32,331 nt of DNA from Flavobacteriaceae bacterium UBA1682 (GTDB taxonomy: Bacteria > Bacteroidota > Bacteroidia > Flavobacteriales > Flavobacteriaceae): positions 489,521-521,851 of the forward strand of contig DCKE01000005.1 of the NCBI GenBank assembly GCA_002320285.1, read 5' to 3'. Position 1 is the stretch's first letter, and the number at the start of each line of letters is the position of its first letter. Under the pieces are notes generated by a model. It was not told the DNA's origin and made no database searches. It saw only the letters and a list, made by a program, of their open reading frames with translations. Both the position numbers and the translations under genes were made by a program. Positions 1 through 7,853 of the stretch are shown here, piece after piece.

Positions 1-33
1 GCAAACGAGTTTTTTTATATTTTATTTTCAGTA
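1..33. terminator. Possible terminator half cut by the window edge
   Basis: The first nine bases (GCAAACGAG) are followed directly by a run of eight T. This could be the right arm and U-tract of a plus-strand hairpin whose left arm lies outside the window. It sits just beyond the stop of the minus-strand S41 peptidase gene. Only half can be seen, so this is a weak call. Confidence 0.2.
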
Positions 34-1617
34 TTATAAGGCGACTGCCTCTTTTTTATCGACAGCTTTAATCATCGGATCTTCTTTTAAAATCCACTGA
101 TAATAATCTTCCTCTCCATAGAGCTGATGAACAAATTCACCGATCAAGAAAAACTCAATTAAGGCCTTGCGCTTATCTAAATTAAAAGTCAGCCCGTTAT
201 CACTTAAATGCTTCTTAAACTTCTTATAAACATACTCCTTATCCTTTACCTTGGCACTCAACTGAGTCAAATCATAACTTTCAAAAGCGTTGCGATCCGC
301 ATCGATTTGCTCAAAGACAAAATAACTAACCAAACCGGATCTCATCAGCATCAAAACCGCATCATCGCCGTGTTTTAAATCCAATGGAACAAATAAATCA
401 GGTACTATTCCACCACCTCCATAAACAATTCGTCCATTTTTAGTTTTAAATTGTAAGCTATCGGCAATCTTTATACTATCCGCTGCATACAACTCCCCGC
501 TTTCGTATCTGGTGATAAAATCATTGTTATACTCTTCAAAACCATGATTGTATGCTTTTTGAATGGATCTGCCCGAAGGCGTGTAATAACGGGCCGTTGT
601 TAATCGGACAGCCGAACCGTCACCCAACATCAATTCCCTTTGCACCAATCCCTTTCCAAATGAACGCCTTCCCACAACGATTCCTCGATCGTTATCCTGA
701 ATAGCTCCGGCAACAATCTCACTAGCTGAAGCACTATTTTCATTGATTAAAACAAATAAGTCCCCCTGCTCAAAGATTCCCTTTGACGTGGATTTGGACA
801 CCGCTTCATTGCCCTTTTTATTTACGGTTTTAACAATAATCTGATTCGCTGGCAAAAACTCATCGACCATTTTTATTGCCTGATCCATATAACCGCCACC
901 ATTTTCGCGTAAATCCAAAATCAATCCCGAAATCTTTGCCTCCTTAAGTGTTTTTAATTCCTTGATAAACTCCGCATAAGTAGATTCCGAGAAGCGATTC
1001 ACCTTAATATACCCCATACCGTCATCCAACTTAACTCCAACGTCGACACTTTTAAGCGGTACCATCGAGCGAGTTAATGACACATTTAAGGTTTGTTTTT
1101 TCTTTTTTCTATAGATCTTCAACTGTACTTTAGAATCCTCTTCTCCCCTTAAAATACTTACCAAACTATCATTTGGCAGTTTTTTGCCGAATAATTTTTG
1201 ACCATCGGCAAACAGTATTCTATCACCTGGCAAAAGACCCGCTTTTTCAGAAGGACCACCAGGCACTGCTTTAATAACTGCCAAACTATCTTTATAGACG
1301 TAATAATTAATTCCTATACCGACAAATCCACCACGCATCGATTCGGAGATGGATTGCATTTCACTACGAGCGATATAAACCGAATGTGGATCTAATTGTT
1401 CCAAAATTGAAGTAACCGTCATGTCTATAATAGAATCGGTATCCACTTCATCAACATATTCCTGTTCGATAAAGTCGATTAACTTATTCAACTTTACTTT
1501 ATTTGAATTGGCTGTAAGGCTCGTGGTTTGAAAATTTGAAGAAACCACAAATCCTCCCAAAAGAATCCCCAATGACAAAGCAATAGAAACAATTAGCGGC
1601 CAAAATATCTTTTTCAT
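34..1617 (-). CDS. S41 family C-terminal processing peptidase (CtpA-like)
   Basis: A 527-residue serine protease of the CtpA/Tsp family, which trims or degrades envelope proteins from their C-termini in the periplasm. An uncleaved-looking hydrophobic segment (residues about 7-26) should anchor it in the inner membrane. A PDZ domain (about 93-165, GFVGIGINY then SEKAGLLPGDRIL) precedes the protease core. The SASASE motif places the catalytic serine at S297. GKGLVQ supplies the lysine K322 and Q326. The 25-residue Ser-Lys spacing and Lys+4 Gln match the family. The start lies four bases after the stop of the dCMP deaminase gene, so the two are probably co-transcribed. Length is normal for Bacteroidota homologues. 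The family call is firm; the substrate is unknown. Confidence 0.95.
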   Translation of the reverse strand: MKKIFWPLIVSIALSLGILLGGFVVSSNFQTTSLTANSNKVKLNKLIDFIEQEYVDEVDTDSIIDMTVTSILEQLDPHSVYIARSEMQSISESMRGGFVGIGINYYVYKDSLAVIKAVPGGPSEKAGLLPGDRILFADGQKLFGKKLPNDSLVSILRGEEDSKVQLKIYRKKKKQTLNVSLTRSMVPLKSVDVGVKLDDGMGYIKVNRFSESTYAEFIKELKTLKEAKISGLILDLRENGGGYMDQAIKMVDEFLPANQIIVKTVNKKGNEAVSKSTSKGIFEQGDLFVLINENSASASEIVAGAIQDNDRGIVVGRRSFGKGLVQRELMLGDGSAVRLTTARYYTPSGRSIQKAYNHGFEEYNNDFITRYESGELYAADSIKIADSLQFKTKNGRIVYGGGGIVPDLFVPLDLKHGDDAVLMLMRSGLVSYFVFEQIDADRNAFESYDLTQLSAKVKDKEYVYKKFKKHLSDNGLTFNLDKRKALIEFFLIGEFVHQLYGEEDYYQWILKEDPMIKAVDKKEAVAL

Positions 1618-1621
1618 AAAT

Positions 1622-2068
1622 TTAATTATCTAAATCAGGTAAATGCACAACTTCGACGCCTGCTTTTACCAAAAAGGAAATTCCTTCAGTATCCTTATAA
1701 TCCTGTTGATAGACCACTCTCTTAATACCGGATTGGTGAATCAATTTACTGCAATCTCTACAGGGAGACATGGTGATATACAGTGTAGCGTCTTGACAGC
1801 TTTGAGTTGAGCGTGCCACTTTTAGAATAGCGTTTGCTTCGGCATGTAACACATACCATTTAGTCGAACCGGCTTCATCTTCACAACAATTCTCAAATCC
1901 AGAAGGAGTTCCATTATATCCGTCTGAAATAATCATTTTATCTCTAACGATAATCGCCCCCACTTGTTTTCGCGTACAATAGGACAATTGACCCCACTCG
2001 CGAGCAATTCGCAAATAAGCTTTATCGTATTTAGCTACTTTGGTATTCTCTGTGTATTTCATTTTCAT
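1622..2068 (-). CDS. dCMP deaminase (ComE/ComEB type)
   Basis: A 148-residue zinc-dependent cytidine/deoxycytidylate deaminase. The family converts dCMP to dUMP, feeding dTMP synthesis in the cytoplasm. HAEANAI supplies the zinc ligand H75 and the proton-shuttling E77; SPCRDC supplies zinc ligands C103 and C106. Length and motif spacing are typical of bacterial dCMP deaminases. Two in-frame ATGs lie six bases apart. An AAAGG directly abuts the first but sits six bases before the second, so initiation at 2062 (residue 3) is at least as likely. A promoter-like TTG-N22-TACTTTTG lies upstream at 2131-2163. The S41 peptidase gene follows after four bases. Confidence 0.95.
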   Translation of the reverse strand: MKMKYTENTKVAKYDKAYLRIAREWGQLSYCTRKQVGAIIVRDKMIISDGYNGTPSGFENCCEDEAGSTKWYVLHAEANAILKVARSTQSCQDATLYITMSPCRDCSKLIHQSGIKRVVYQQDYKDTEGISFLVKAGVEVVHLPDLDN

Positions 2069-2130
2069 CCTTTAAAAACGCCCCTTCTTTTCAATGGGTA
2101 AATCCATGAACCCGACATCTTTAGAAAGTG

Positions 2131-2163
2131 CAAAAGTACACAATCCTTTGACTACTTATTCAA
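2131..2163 (-). promoter_or_regulatory. Bacteroidota-type promoter for the dCMP deaminase gene
   Basis: Read on the minus strand, TTG (2163-2161) is followed after 22 bases by TACTTTTG (2138-2131). This is an exact TAnnTTTG -7 box, and the spacing falls in the range reported for Flavobacterium promoters. It predicts a leader of about 55 bases. It would let the deaminase and protease be transcribed independently of the upstream membrane-protein gene. Confidence 0.5.
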
Positions 2164-2178
2164 GAAAAAAGCAGTATT

Positions 2179-2769
2179 CTAAATTATTTTTACCACCTCT
2201 GAAATCAAGACTCCAATTACCATCGAAGACACGATTAGGCCCCATTCTTTTTGTGTAAAACGCAGTATAGCTTGTAAAGCATAGGAAACTAAAAAATAGA
2301 GTATTGCCACCATAATTAAGCCCCCAACATAGCCAATCAAATAACCTACCAGTGCTAAAAACTCATATGAGGCGTTACTAATAACTGGTTTCCACACTCC
2401 TTCATGAAGGATACTATCCATAAATCCAAAGATAAAAGCAATAACATAAAAAATGGTATCTCCTTTATTACGCAACTTTTTACCGCTAGTCATCAATCGA
2501 TACAAGCAAAATAGGAATAAAAAAATCAGCATACACCAAAAAACCCATCTCGAGGCTTGTGCACTAATCGTAACCACTTCAAAAAAGGTAATGGAAGCAT
2601 TAAACAGAAAACCCAAAGCGATCATTCCGAAAAGACTTAGGAAGCGTGCCCAATCTTTAAAAACATATGGTAATAAAAGAATAAGAGTGAACATCACTCC
2701 CATCAAATTGCTTTTTAAAAGAAACTGCTCAAATCCGCGAGCAATATAAAAAACCGTCTCAAGCATCAT
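2179..2769 (-). CDS. HupE/UreJ-like multipass membrane protein, divergent
   Basis: A 196-residue integral membrane protein with roughly five to six hydrophobic segments (about 22-36, 44-65, 75-92, 105-120, 136-165 and 177-193). Its layout resembles, from memory, the HupE/UreJ-like proteins common in flavobacteria: an N-terminal segment ending in PYVFKDW, a central loop, and a C-terminal QAILRFTQKEWGLIVSSMVIG. Family members are linked to nickel or cobalt handling and carry membrane histidine motifs. This protein has one histidine only (H122), so the metal sites appear lost. It starts at the first of two ATGs; the second is one codon later. It is the first gene of a minus-strand cluster with the deaminase and S41 peptidase. 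The family call is moderate; the function is unknown. Confidence 0.6.
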   Translation of the reverse strand: MMLETVFYIARGFEQFLLKSNLMGVMFTLILLLPYVFKDWARFLSLFGMIALGFLFNASITFFEVVTISAQASRWVFWCMLIFLFLFCLYRLMTSGKKLRNKGDTIFYVIAFIFGFMDSILHEGVWKPVISNASYEFLALVGYLIGYVGGLIMVAILYFLVSYALQAILRFTQKEWGLIVSSMVIGVLISEVVKII

Positions 2770-2787
2770 TTATTAAATTAATTAACT

Positions 2788-2795
2788 CAAATTTA
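2788..2795 (-). promoter_or_regulatory. Putative -7 box for the HupE-like gene
   Basis: TAAATTTG on the minus strand matches TAnnTTTG exactly and ends about 19 bases before the ATG. No clear TTG element is seen upstream, so support is moderate. Confidence 0.35.
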
Positions 2796-2865
2796 CAACT
2801 ATTATTACTAAATTGAGCCATTAAAGTATCACTTTTAAAAACGAAACAACCAAAAACAACAAATT

Positions 2866-3294
2866 ATGTCATATACAGATTTATTTGATAGCGGCTTTAA
2901 GGACCGGAATAAAGGTCATTTTGCCTCGATTGTGCGGGTAGCGATTTCAGATGGCCCGATCAGTGAAGAGGAGAAAAAGTTTTTAGATGAACTTGCGATT
3001 CGCCTAGACATCTCCGATGAAGAATATGAACTAATATTAGAGGACCCGACAAAATTTCCGGTAAATCCTCCATATTTACAAATTAATCGCCTCGAACGTT
3101 TGTACGATTTAGCCCGAATGGTATATGTCGATCACGTTCTTGGTCCTAAACAAAAACAAGTTCTAAGGAAATTCGCTGTTGCCTTGGGATTTACGGGCAA
3201 TGTAAACGACATTGTCGACAAAGCCTTATCCCTATTGGTACTTAGCGTAGACAGTGAAACTTTTATCTTCGAAATGCAAAACATGAGTAGATAA
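2866..3294 (+). CDS. TerB-like helical protein
   Basis: A 142-residue, probably all-helical cytoplasmic protein with no signal or membrane segment. It carries two acidic EF-like helical elements typical of TerB-fold proteins: DGPISEEEKKFLDELA near residue 29, and VDHVLGPKQKQVLRKFA near residue 87. TerB-fold proteins bind metal through acidic residues and are associated with tellurite or stress responses, but many chromosomal single-domain members have no known role. No ter operon partners are nearby, so a tellurite function should not be assumed. It is divergent from the HupE-like gene. It ends four bases or fewer before a strong bidirectional terminator shared with the convergent fructose-bisphosphatase gene. 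Confidence 0.75.
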   Translation: MSYTDLFDSGFKDRNKGHFASIVRVAISDGPISEEEKKFLDELAIRLDISDEEYELILEDPTKFPVNPPYLQINRLERLYDLARMVYVDHVLGPKQKQVLRKFAVALGFTGNVNDIVDKALSLLVLSVDSETFIFEMQNMSR

Positions 3295-3329
3295 AAAAAG
3301 AGGCTGGAAAATTCCAGCCTCTTTTTTTT
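3293..3329. terminator. Bidirectional rho-independent terminator
   Basis: GAGGCTGGAA (3300-3309) and TTCCAGCCTC (3312-3321) are perfect inverted arms. They are flanked by an A-tract on the left and eight T on the right. The element lies between the convergent TerB-like and fructose-bisphosphatase genes and can serve both. Confidence 0.9.
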
Positions 3330-3337
3330 ATTTGTTT

Positions 3338-4348
3338 CTATTTGCTTGTATTCATAAATTCTTCTGCCTTCTCGACCATGTTTTTACTACCGCAAAAAAA
3401 CGGCACCCTTTGATGCAATTCGCTAGGTTCTATTTCCATGATTCTCGTAAAACCATCAGATGCCTTTCCGCCGGCCTGCTCAACAATAAAAGCCATTGGA
3501 TTGCACTCATACAGCAATCTCAACTTCCCCTTTGGAGCTCTAGAGCTTGTTGGATAAATATAAACGCCGCCTTTTAATATATTTCTATGTATATCCGCCA
3601 CCAAACTTCCAATATATCGCGATGTATATGGTCTGGTACCTTCTTCTGCTTGGCAATATTTTAGATAATCTTTTACGCCTTGCGGAAAATGTATATAATT
3701 CCCTTCGTTAATAGAATAGATTTGCCCATCTTCTTTGACCTTCATGTTGGGATGAGATAAGTAAAACGTTCCAATAGCTGGATTCAACGTAAATCCATTA
3801 ACCCCATGCCCTGTGGTATACACCAACATGGTTGAAGATCCATAAATCACATAACCCGCAGCGACCTGATTTTCTCCTTTTTGCAAGAAATCTTCAATAG
3901 TTACCGGACTTCCCACTGGCGTAATGCGTCTATAAATAGAGAAAATCGTTCCAACAGAAACATTTACATCAATATTTGATGATCCGTCCAACGGATCCAT
4001 CAATACCACATATTTATTATCATTAGCTCCATCGCGCGCATTAATCGCGATAAAGTCATCATTTTCTTCCGAACCTATTCCACAAACTATCTCGCGATTC
4101 ATCAGGGTTTGAATAAAAACCTCATTAGCATATACGTCTAGCTTCTGTTGTTGCTCTCCTTGAATATTCTCTTTACCAAATGCACCAATGATATCGACTA
4201 AACCCGCTTGATTTACCTTATGACTCACTATTTTTGCAGCCAAACGAATGGAATTGATCAATCGAGATAATTCTCCAGAAGAGTATTGAAACTCCTCTTG
4301 CTTTCCGATGATAAACTCTCCTAAAGTTTGTGTTCTTTCTCCTAACAT
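3338..4348 (-). CDS. fbp: Class I fructose-1,6-bisphosphatase
   Basis: Hydrolyses fructose-1,6-bisphosphate to fructose-6-phosphate in gluconeogenesis. With the chosen start it has 336 residues, close to E. coli Fbp. Metal-binding residues are visible at SEENDD (E94, E95) and MDPLDGSSN (D118, D121). The class signature KGKLRLLYECNP includes E281. RYIGSLVADIHR (244-255) belongs to the substrate region. The start at 4348 gives MLGERTQTLGEF, where similarity to other Fbps begins. An in-frame ATG at 4381 would add 11 unconserved residues. A still longer reading to 4462 would overlap the divergent acetyltransferase gene and is unlikely. A near-consensus GATATTTG (4390-4383, minus) sits just upstream of 4381, which also favours the shorter protein. 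Confidence 0.95.
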   Translation of the reverse strand: MLGERTQTLGEFIIGKQEEFQYSSGELSRLINSIRLAAKIVSHKVNQAGLVDIIGAFGKENIQGEQQQKLDVYANEVFIQTLMNREIVCGIGSEENDDFIAINARDGANDNKYVVLMDPLDGSSNIDVNVSVGTIFSIYRRITPVGSPVTIEDFLQKGENQVAAGYVIYGSSTMLVYTTGHGVNGFTLNPAIGTFYLSHPNMKVKEDGQIYSINEGNYIHFPQGVKDYLKYCQAEEGTRPYTSRYIGSLVADIHRNILKGGVYIYPTSSRAPKGKLRLLYECNPMAFIVEQAGGKASDGFTRIMEIEPSELHQRVPFFCGSKNMVEKAEEFMNTSK

Positions 4349-4366
4349 GAAATATTGATTATTTAG

Positions 4367-4400
4367 TTGTGTATTTTGCATACAAATATCGTTAATTTTG
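4367..4400 (+). promoter_or_regulatory. Promoter for the acetyltransferase-aspartate kinase pair
   Basis: TTG (4367-4369), a 23-base spacer and TAATTTTG (4393-4400) match the Bacteroidota -33/-7 pattern, with an exact TAnnTTTG. The ATG at 4442 is about 41 bases downstream. The element lies in the short region shared with the divergent fbp gene. Confidence 0.5.
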
Positions 4401-4441
4401 TGAATTGAAAGCCTTATAAAAATCATTATAATTAATTTCAA

Positions 4442-4915
4442 ATGAATATCAGAAAAGCCCAAGAGACTGATTTACCCGTGATCATTGACTTGATCCGCGA
4501 ATTAGCCCATTTCGAGAAGGAACCCGATGCTGTTGAAGTGACTATTGAGGAGCTTCGTCGTGATGGTTTTGGATCCGCACCCCTATTTTCAATTATTGTA
4601 GCAGAAGTCAATCAAGAAGTTGTCGGCATGGCCTTTTACTATTTTAGATATTCGACGTGGAAGGGAAAAACCATTCACCTAGAAGACCTGATCGTAAGAG
4701 AAAAAGCTCGCGGAACAGGGGTGGGTAGTGCCCTGTATAGCGAAATCATGAAACGAGGTGCAGAAGAAGGCGTTCGCCGTATTGAATGGGCCGTATTGGA
4801 CTGGAATGAAGACGCCATCCGTTTTTACGAAAAATCAGGAGCCAACATATTAAAAGATTGGCACCTGGTACAAATGGACCAACAAGGAATTAAAAATTTT
4901 ATCGATCGTCTATAA
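4442..4915 (+). CDS. GNAT acetyltransferase, diamine/thialysine (SSAT) type
   Basis: A 157-residue cytoplasmic GNAT enzyme that transfers acetyl from acetyl-CoA to an amine. The acetyl-CoA loop is R90-GTGVG-95. The layout follows the spermidine/spermine and thialysine acetyltransferase group: HFEKEPDAVEVT near residue 23, DGFGSAPLFS near 41, YYFRYSTWKGK near 66, LEDLIV near 80, then the WNEDAIRFYEKSGA block near 121 with Y129 as the likely general acid. The substrate is probably a small amine or lysine analogue, but cannot be fixed. The stop codon TAA is followed directly by the ATG of the aspartate kinase gene. The two are certainly co-transcribed and possibly translationally coupled. Confidence 0.9.
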   Translation: MNIRKAQETDLPVIIDLIRELAHFEKEPDAVEVTIEELRRDGFGSAPLFSIIVAEVNQEVVGMAFYYFRYSTWKGKTIHLEDLIVREKARGTGVGSALYSEIMKRGAEEGVRRIEWAVLDWNEDAIRFYEKSGANILKDWHLVQMDQQGIKNFIDRL

Positions 4916-6169
4916 ATGAAAATTTACAAATTTGGAGGCGCCTCTATTAGAGACGCGATCAATGTTAGAAATGTTGCAGATGTTTTACAACAAGTTGGTT
5001 ATACGGATTGCTTGATCGTCGCCTCGGCTATGGGAAAAACGACCAATGCCCTTGAAGTGGTTGTAGCTCGCTATTTCAATTCCCCTCATGATATTGATGA
5101 AGCTTTGCAAATAGTCAAAGATTATCACTTTCAAATTGCTTATGATTTGTTTCCCCAATCCAAAGCGGGTTTATTTACTGAAATGCACCAATTGTTCGAA
5201 AAACTGGAACTCTTCTTAAATACCAATAAGTCACCAAACTATAATTTTGTTTACGACCAAATCGTTGGTTATGGTGAACTGCTCGCTACCGTTATACTTC
5301 ATCATTACTTACAGAGCTGTGGAATTGACAACGTTTGGTCTGACGCTCGAAATTTGATAAAGACCGATGTCACCTATCGGGATGCTAATGTGAATTGGGA
5401 ACTGACCCAAGCCAACATCAGCGCTCAAATCCGCTCGACAGCCCTACATATCACTCAAGGTTTTATAGGATCCGACGACAATGGTTTCTCAACCACTCTT
5501 GGGCGAGAAGGATCCGATTATAGTGCAGCCATTTTTGCTTACGCTTTAAATGCAGAGAGCGTAACCATATGGAAAGACGTGCCGGGTGTACTCAATGCAG
5601 ATCCGCGCTATTTTCAGGAAACCATTTTATTGGAACAACTATCCTATCAAGAAGCTATTGAATTGGCCTTTTATGGAGCCTCGGTTATACATCCAAAAAC
5701 CCTACAACCCTTACAACAAAAAGAAATCCCGTTGTTTGTCAAATCATTTATAAATCCAATGCTACCGGGCACTAAGGTTTCCAAGGGAGTTGGTTTGATT
5801 CCACAAACACCTTGTTATATCGTCAAAAAGAATCAACTCTTAATCTCTCTATCCGCATTAGACTTTTCGTTTATTATGGAAGAAAACATCAGTGAAATTT
5901 TTAGACTACTGCATCAATACAACATCAAAGTCAATGTAATCCAAAATTCGGCCATCAGTTTTTCTGTCTGCGTAGAGGATAAATTCAATCATTTTGAAGC
6001 ACTTAGATCGGTTCTGTCGAAGCAATTTAAGGTCAGCTATAACGAAGGGGTTTCCTTATATACCATACGCCATTTTGAAGAGCATTCTGCGGAAAAGGTT
6101 TTACAAAATAAAACTTTATTACTAAAACAGGTCAATCGGGAAACCATACAAATGGTCATCAAAGAATAA
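4916..6169 (+). CDS. Aspartate kinase, monofunctional
   Basis: Phosphorylates L-aspartate, the first step to lysine, threonine, methionine and (in bacteria) diaminopimelate. The protein has 417 residues. The N-terminal kinase fold opens with YKFGGAS (4-10). The active-site and ATP regions are seen at TTLGREGSDYSAA (193-205), TIWKDVPGVLNADPR (217-231) and YGASVIHPKT (253-262). Residues about 300-417 resemble the ACT-type regulatory region, so feedback inhibition is plausible. No homoserine dehydrogenase domain is fused. The gene begins immediately after the acetyltransferase stop codon with no space for its own ribosome binding site. It ends just before a strong terminator. Which end-product regulates it cannot be read from sequence. 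Confidence 0.93.
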   Translation: MKIYKFGGASIRDAINVRNVADVLQQVGYTDCLIVASAMGKTTNALEVVVARYFNSPHDIDEALQIVKDYHFQIAYDLFPQSKAGLFTEMHQLFEKLELFLNTNKSPNYNFVYDQIVGYGELLATVILHHYLQSCGIDNVWSDARNLIKTDVTYRDANVNWELTQANISAQIRSTALHITQGFIGSDDNGFSTTLGREGSDYSAAIFAYALNAESVTIWKDVPGVLNADPRYFQETILLEQLSYQEAIELAFYGASVIHPKTLQPLQQKEIPLFVKSFINPMLPGTKVSKGVGLIPQTPCYIVKKNQLLISLSALDFSFIMEENISEIFRLLHQYNIKVNVIQNSAISFSVCVEDKFNHFEALRSVLSKQFKVSYNEGVSLYTIRHFEEHSAEKVLQNKTLLLKQVNRETIQMVIKE

Positions 6170-6192
6170 CTACCTATATTGAGGAGTCCATC

Positions 6193-6230
6193 AAAAAAAC
6201 CTTTGTATCTATCCATACAAAGGTTTTTTT
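6193..6230. terminator. Bidirectional rho-independent terminator
   Basis: A 16-bp perfect stem (6193-6208 with 6215-6230) encloses the loop CTATCC. The arms end in seven A and seven T. It separates the aspartate kinase gene from the convergent T9SS cargo gene. Confidence 0.9.
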
Positions 6231-6300
6231 ATAACTCTTATGTCTTCTTCTCAATTAGTCAAACCGAAACTGGTCTAAATTTCTGACTATTATCACCTAC

Positions 6301-7302
6301 TTACTTTTTAACAAACCTCTTGGTCTGTGTCCCGTCTATGCGAATAAAGTATATACCGCTTTTCAATGCACTGACATCAATCGGATTTTTAACGTCAATT
6401 TGGCCGGACTGTACTTTTCGCCCAAGGATATTAAAAATTTCAAAACGGCTGTCTTTTATATCTTCGTCACCCAAAGTCACCCACAACTGATCCGTGGTTG
6501 GATTTGGATATAAACCAAACACCGCGGTATCGGATTCGCTAAAACGTTCAGTACTGAGGTTGTCTCCAAAGACGTAAACCATATCTTTATCCGGATAGGA
6601 GGTTAATCCATTGGTTGGTCCACCAGATATCATAGTAGGATTGTTCCCATCTCCTTCTAACGCAAATAATTCCTGTATCACATTAGTAGTTCGAAGTAAA
6701 GCTACCAATAAAAAAGGAAGATTGCTTTGTGTTCCCGGATCATACATATTAAAGAACAAATTAAAATCCGTAATCGAATTTTCTCCATATCGAATCTCGA
6801 TATCTTTTTTATCTTCATAAAACCAGATCTGATAACTAATTCGCATTAATCTCGTATCTAACGAATCCACTTCTTCTACACTGATGGCATCTTTGACTTC
6901 TACCTTTAAAATCCTGCTTCCCAAATTTCCCTCTGTTTTGTATTGTAACGGAGACAAGGTTGGCTCTGTTACATTGTCTTCATCTTCAGGATAAGCCAGA
7001 TCCATCAATTCGGTCGATTGAGGCCAAACCATACCGAACTCTCCATTAACCAAGATTCCCCCTAAAGCCCCTCCAATCAAAAACAACTCATCAACCTGCT
7101 GCCCAAACATATAAATGGGAAAACTCAGCGGAATTTCATATTGATCATCACTGGACCAAGCAGTTGTATTCAAAGCGGTTGCATTTTCTAAAGGCGCATA
7201 AGATTCTTTGTTATACGAAAACTTATAGTTGTCCTGAGCTTGCAAACCACTACTTCCTATTAGCAGCATAATAAGTGCGTAAAATGTGTACTTTTTTTTC
7301 AT
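6301..7302 (-). CDS. Secreted T9SS cargo protein with type A sorting tail
   Basis: A 333-residue protein with a Sec signal peptide (cleavage expected near residue 22, after LQA). Its C-terminal Por secretion tail spans about 262-333. YPNPTTDQLWV begins at 265, followed by FNILGRKV and SGIYFIRIDG and a basic end, RFVKK. Such tails direct export by the type IX system and attachment to, or release from, the cell surface. The body (about 25-260) looks beta-rich. FPIYMFGQQVDELFLIGG and an EIRYG element recall domains in other flavobacterial secreted proteins, but I do not recognise an enzymatic motif. It is monocistronic, with a long upstream region and a shared terminator downstream. Surface location is well supported; function is unknown. 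Confidence 0.85.
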   Translation of the reverse strand: MKKKYTFYALIMLLIGSSGLQAQDNYKFSYNKESYAPLENATALNTTAWSSDDQYEIPLSFPIYMFGQQVDELFLIGGALGGILVNGEFGMVWPQSTELMDLAYPEDEDNVTEPTLSPLQYKTEGNLGSRILKVEVKDAISVEEVDSLDTRLMRISYQIWFYEDKKDIEIRYGENSITDFNLFFNMYDPGTQSNLPFLLVALLRTTNVIQELFALEGDGNNPTMISGGPTNGLTSYPDKDMVYVFGDNLSTERFSESDTAVFGLYPNPTTDQLWVTLGDEDIKDSRFEIFNILGRKVQSGQIDVKNPIDVSALKSGIYFIRIDGTQTKRFVKK

Positions 7303-7318
7303 TTTTTTAATTTTTCAG

Positions 7319-7340
7319 ATTAAACCATGAACGGTTTAAT
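7319..7340 (-). promoter_or_regulatory. Leader hairpin of the T9SS cargo gene
   Basis: Perfect inverted repeat ATTAAACC / GGTTTAAT with a six-base loop, 17 bases before the ATG. It could affect translation or mRNA stability. No T-tract follows, so it is not a typical terminator. Confidence 0.35.
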
Positions 7341-7626
7341 TCTCATAAGTCTAAATCAACACTTATTGAATATTCCGTTCCTCATATAACTAAAAATACC
7401 CCAACTTAAAAAAAAAAGCTTTGTATACAAATTTCATTATTTAGTAAAAACACGCAAACAAACAATTGTTAATCAATAAATTACAAAACTACTTCCACTT
7501 TTCTTTTGTAGATAAAAGTTACGTTTTTGTCTCAGTCTCTTTTCTTCCGCTTACACAACCCTAATTCTCCCACCGTTAAATCATCAAGAGTTTTTAATTA
7601 CTTTTTACACGGGTTTGAAGTTCCCT

Positions 7627-7658
7627 AAAAAAACCCTTTATGCAGTTTGCACAAAGGG
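7627..7658 (-). terminator. Terminator of the lipoprotein operon (CCCTTT/AAAGGG hairpin)
   Basis: CCCTTTATGC (7634-7643) and GCACAAAGGG (7649-7658) pair with one mismatch around an AGTTT loop. The A-tract at 7627-7633 becomes seven U in minus-strand RNA. It lies about 200 bases beyond the small lipoprotein gene. The same hairpin, with four substitutions over about 35 bases, recurs at 10455-10487. Confidence 0.75.
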
Positions 7659-7853
7659 CTCCAATTCATTGTTTATTCTTAAACACTTTGAGGTTTTAAA
7701 ATTTGAAGAGTTACAGTATTACTGTACGTGAACATTCCTTATGATGATATTGATTTTTTCTTTAGGCGAACAGCAAAAAACAATGCCTCTGGCAAAATTA
7801 CATACAAGAATTCAAAAGTTACAAATTGAATGTAGTGGTGCTTATAAACCACT

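Larger units (their letters stand above)
7303..7853. other. Intergenic region with a palindrome, hairpins and a terminator
   Basis: 551 bases without a supported gene. Next to the cargo gene, ATTAAACC (7319-7326) and GGTTTAAT (7333-7340) form a perfect 8-bp hairpin in its probable leader. TTTGTATACAAA (7420-7431) is a 12-bp perfect palindrome. TAGTTTTG at 7491-7484 (minus) is a candidate -7 box for the cargo gene. The lipoprotein-operon terminator lies at 7627-7658. On the minus strand, 7739-7798 encodes ILPEALFFAV before a stop. A related ILPEA segment occurs at 10430-10444. Confidence 0.6.

Noticed and set aside
2866..3294. Tellurite resistance function for the TerB-like protein
   Set aside because: Only the fold is indicated; no other ter genes are present in the window.
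4349..4462. Extended N-terminus for fructose-bisphosphatase from 4462
   Set aside because: The extra residues are unlike the family, overlap the divergent acetyltransferase start and cross the promoter region.
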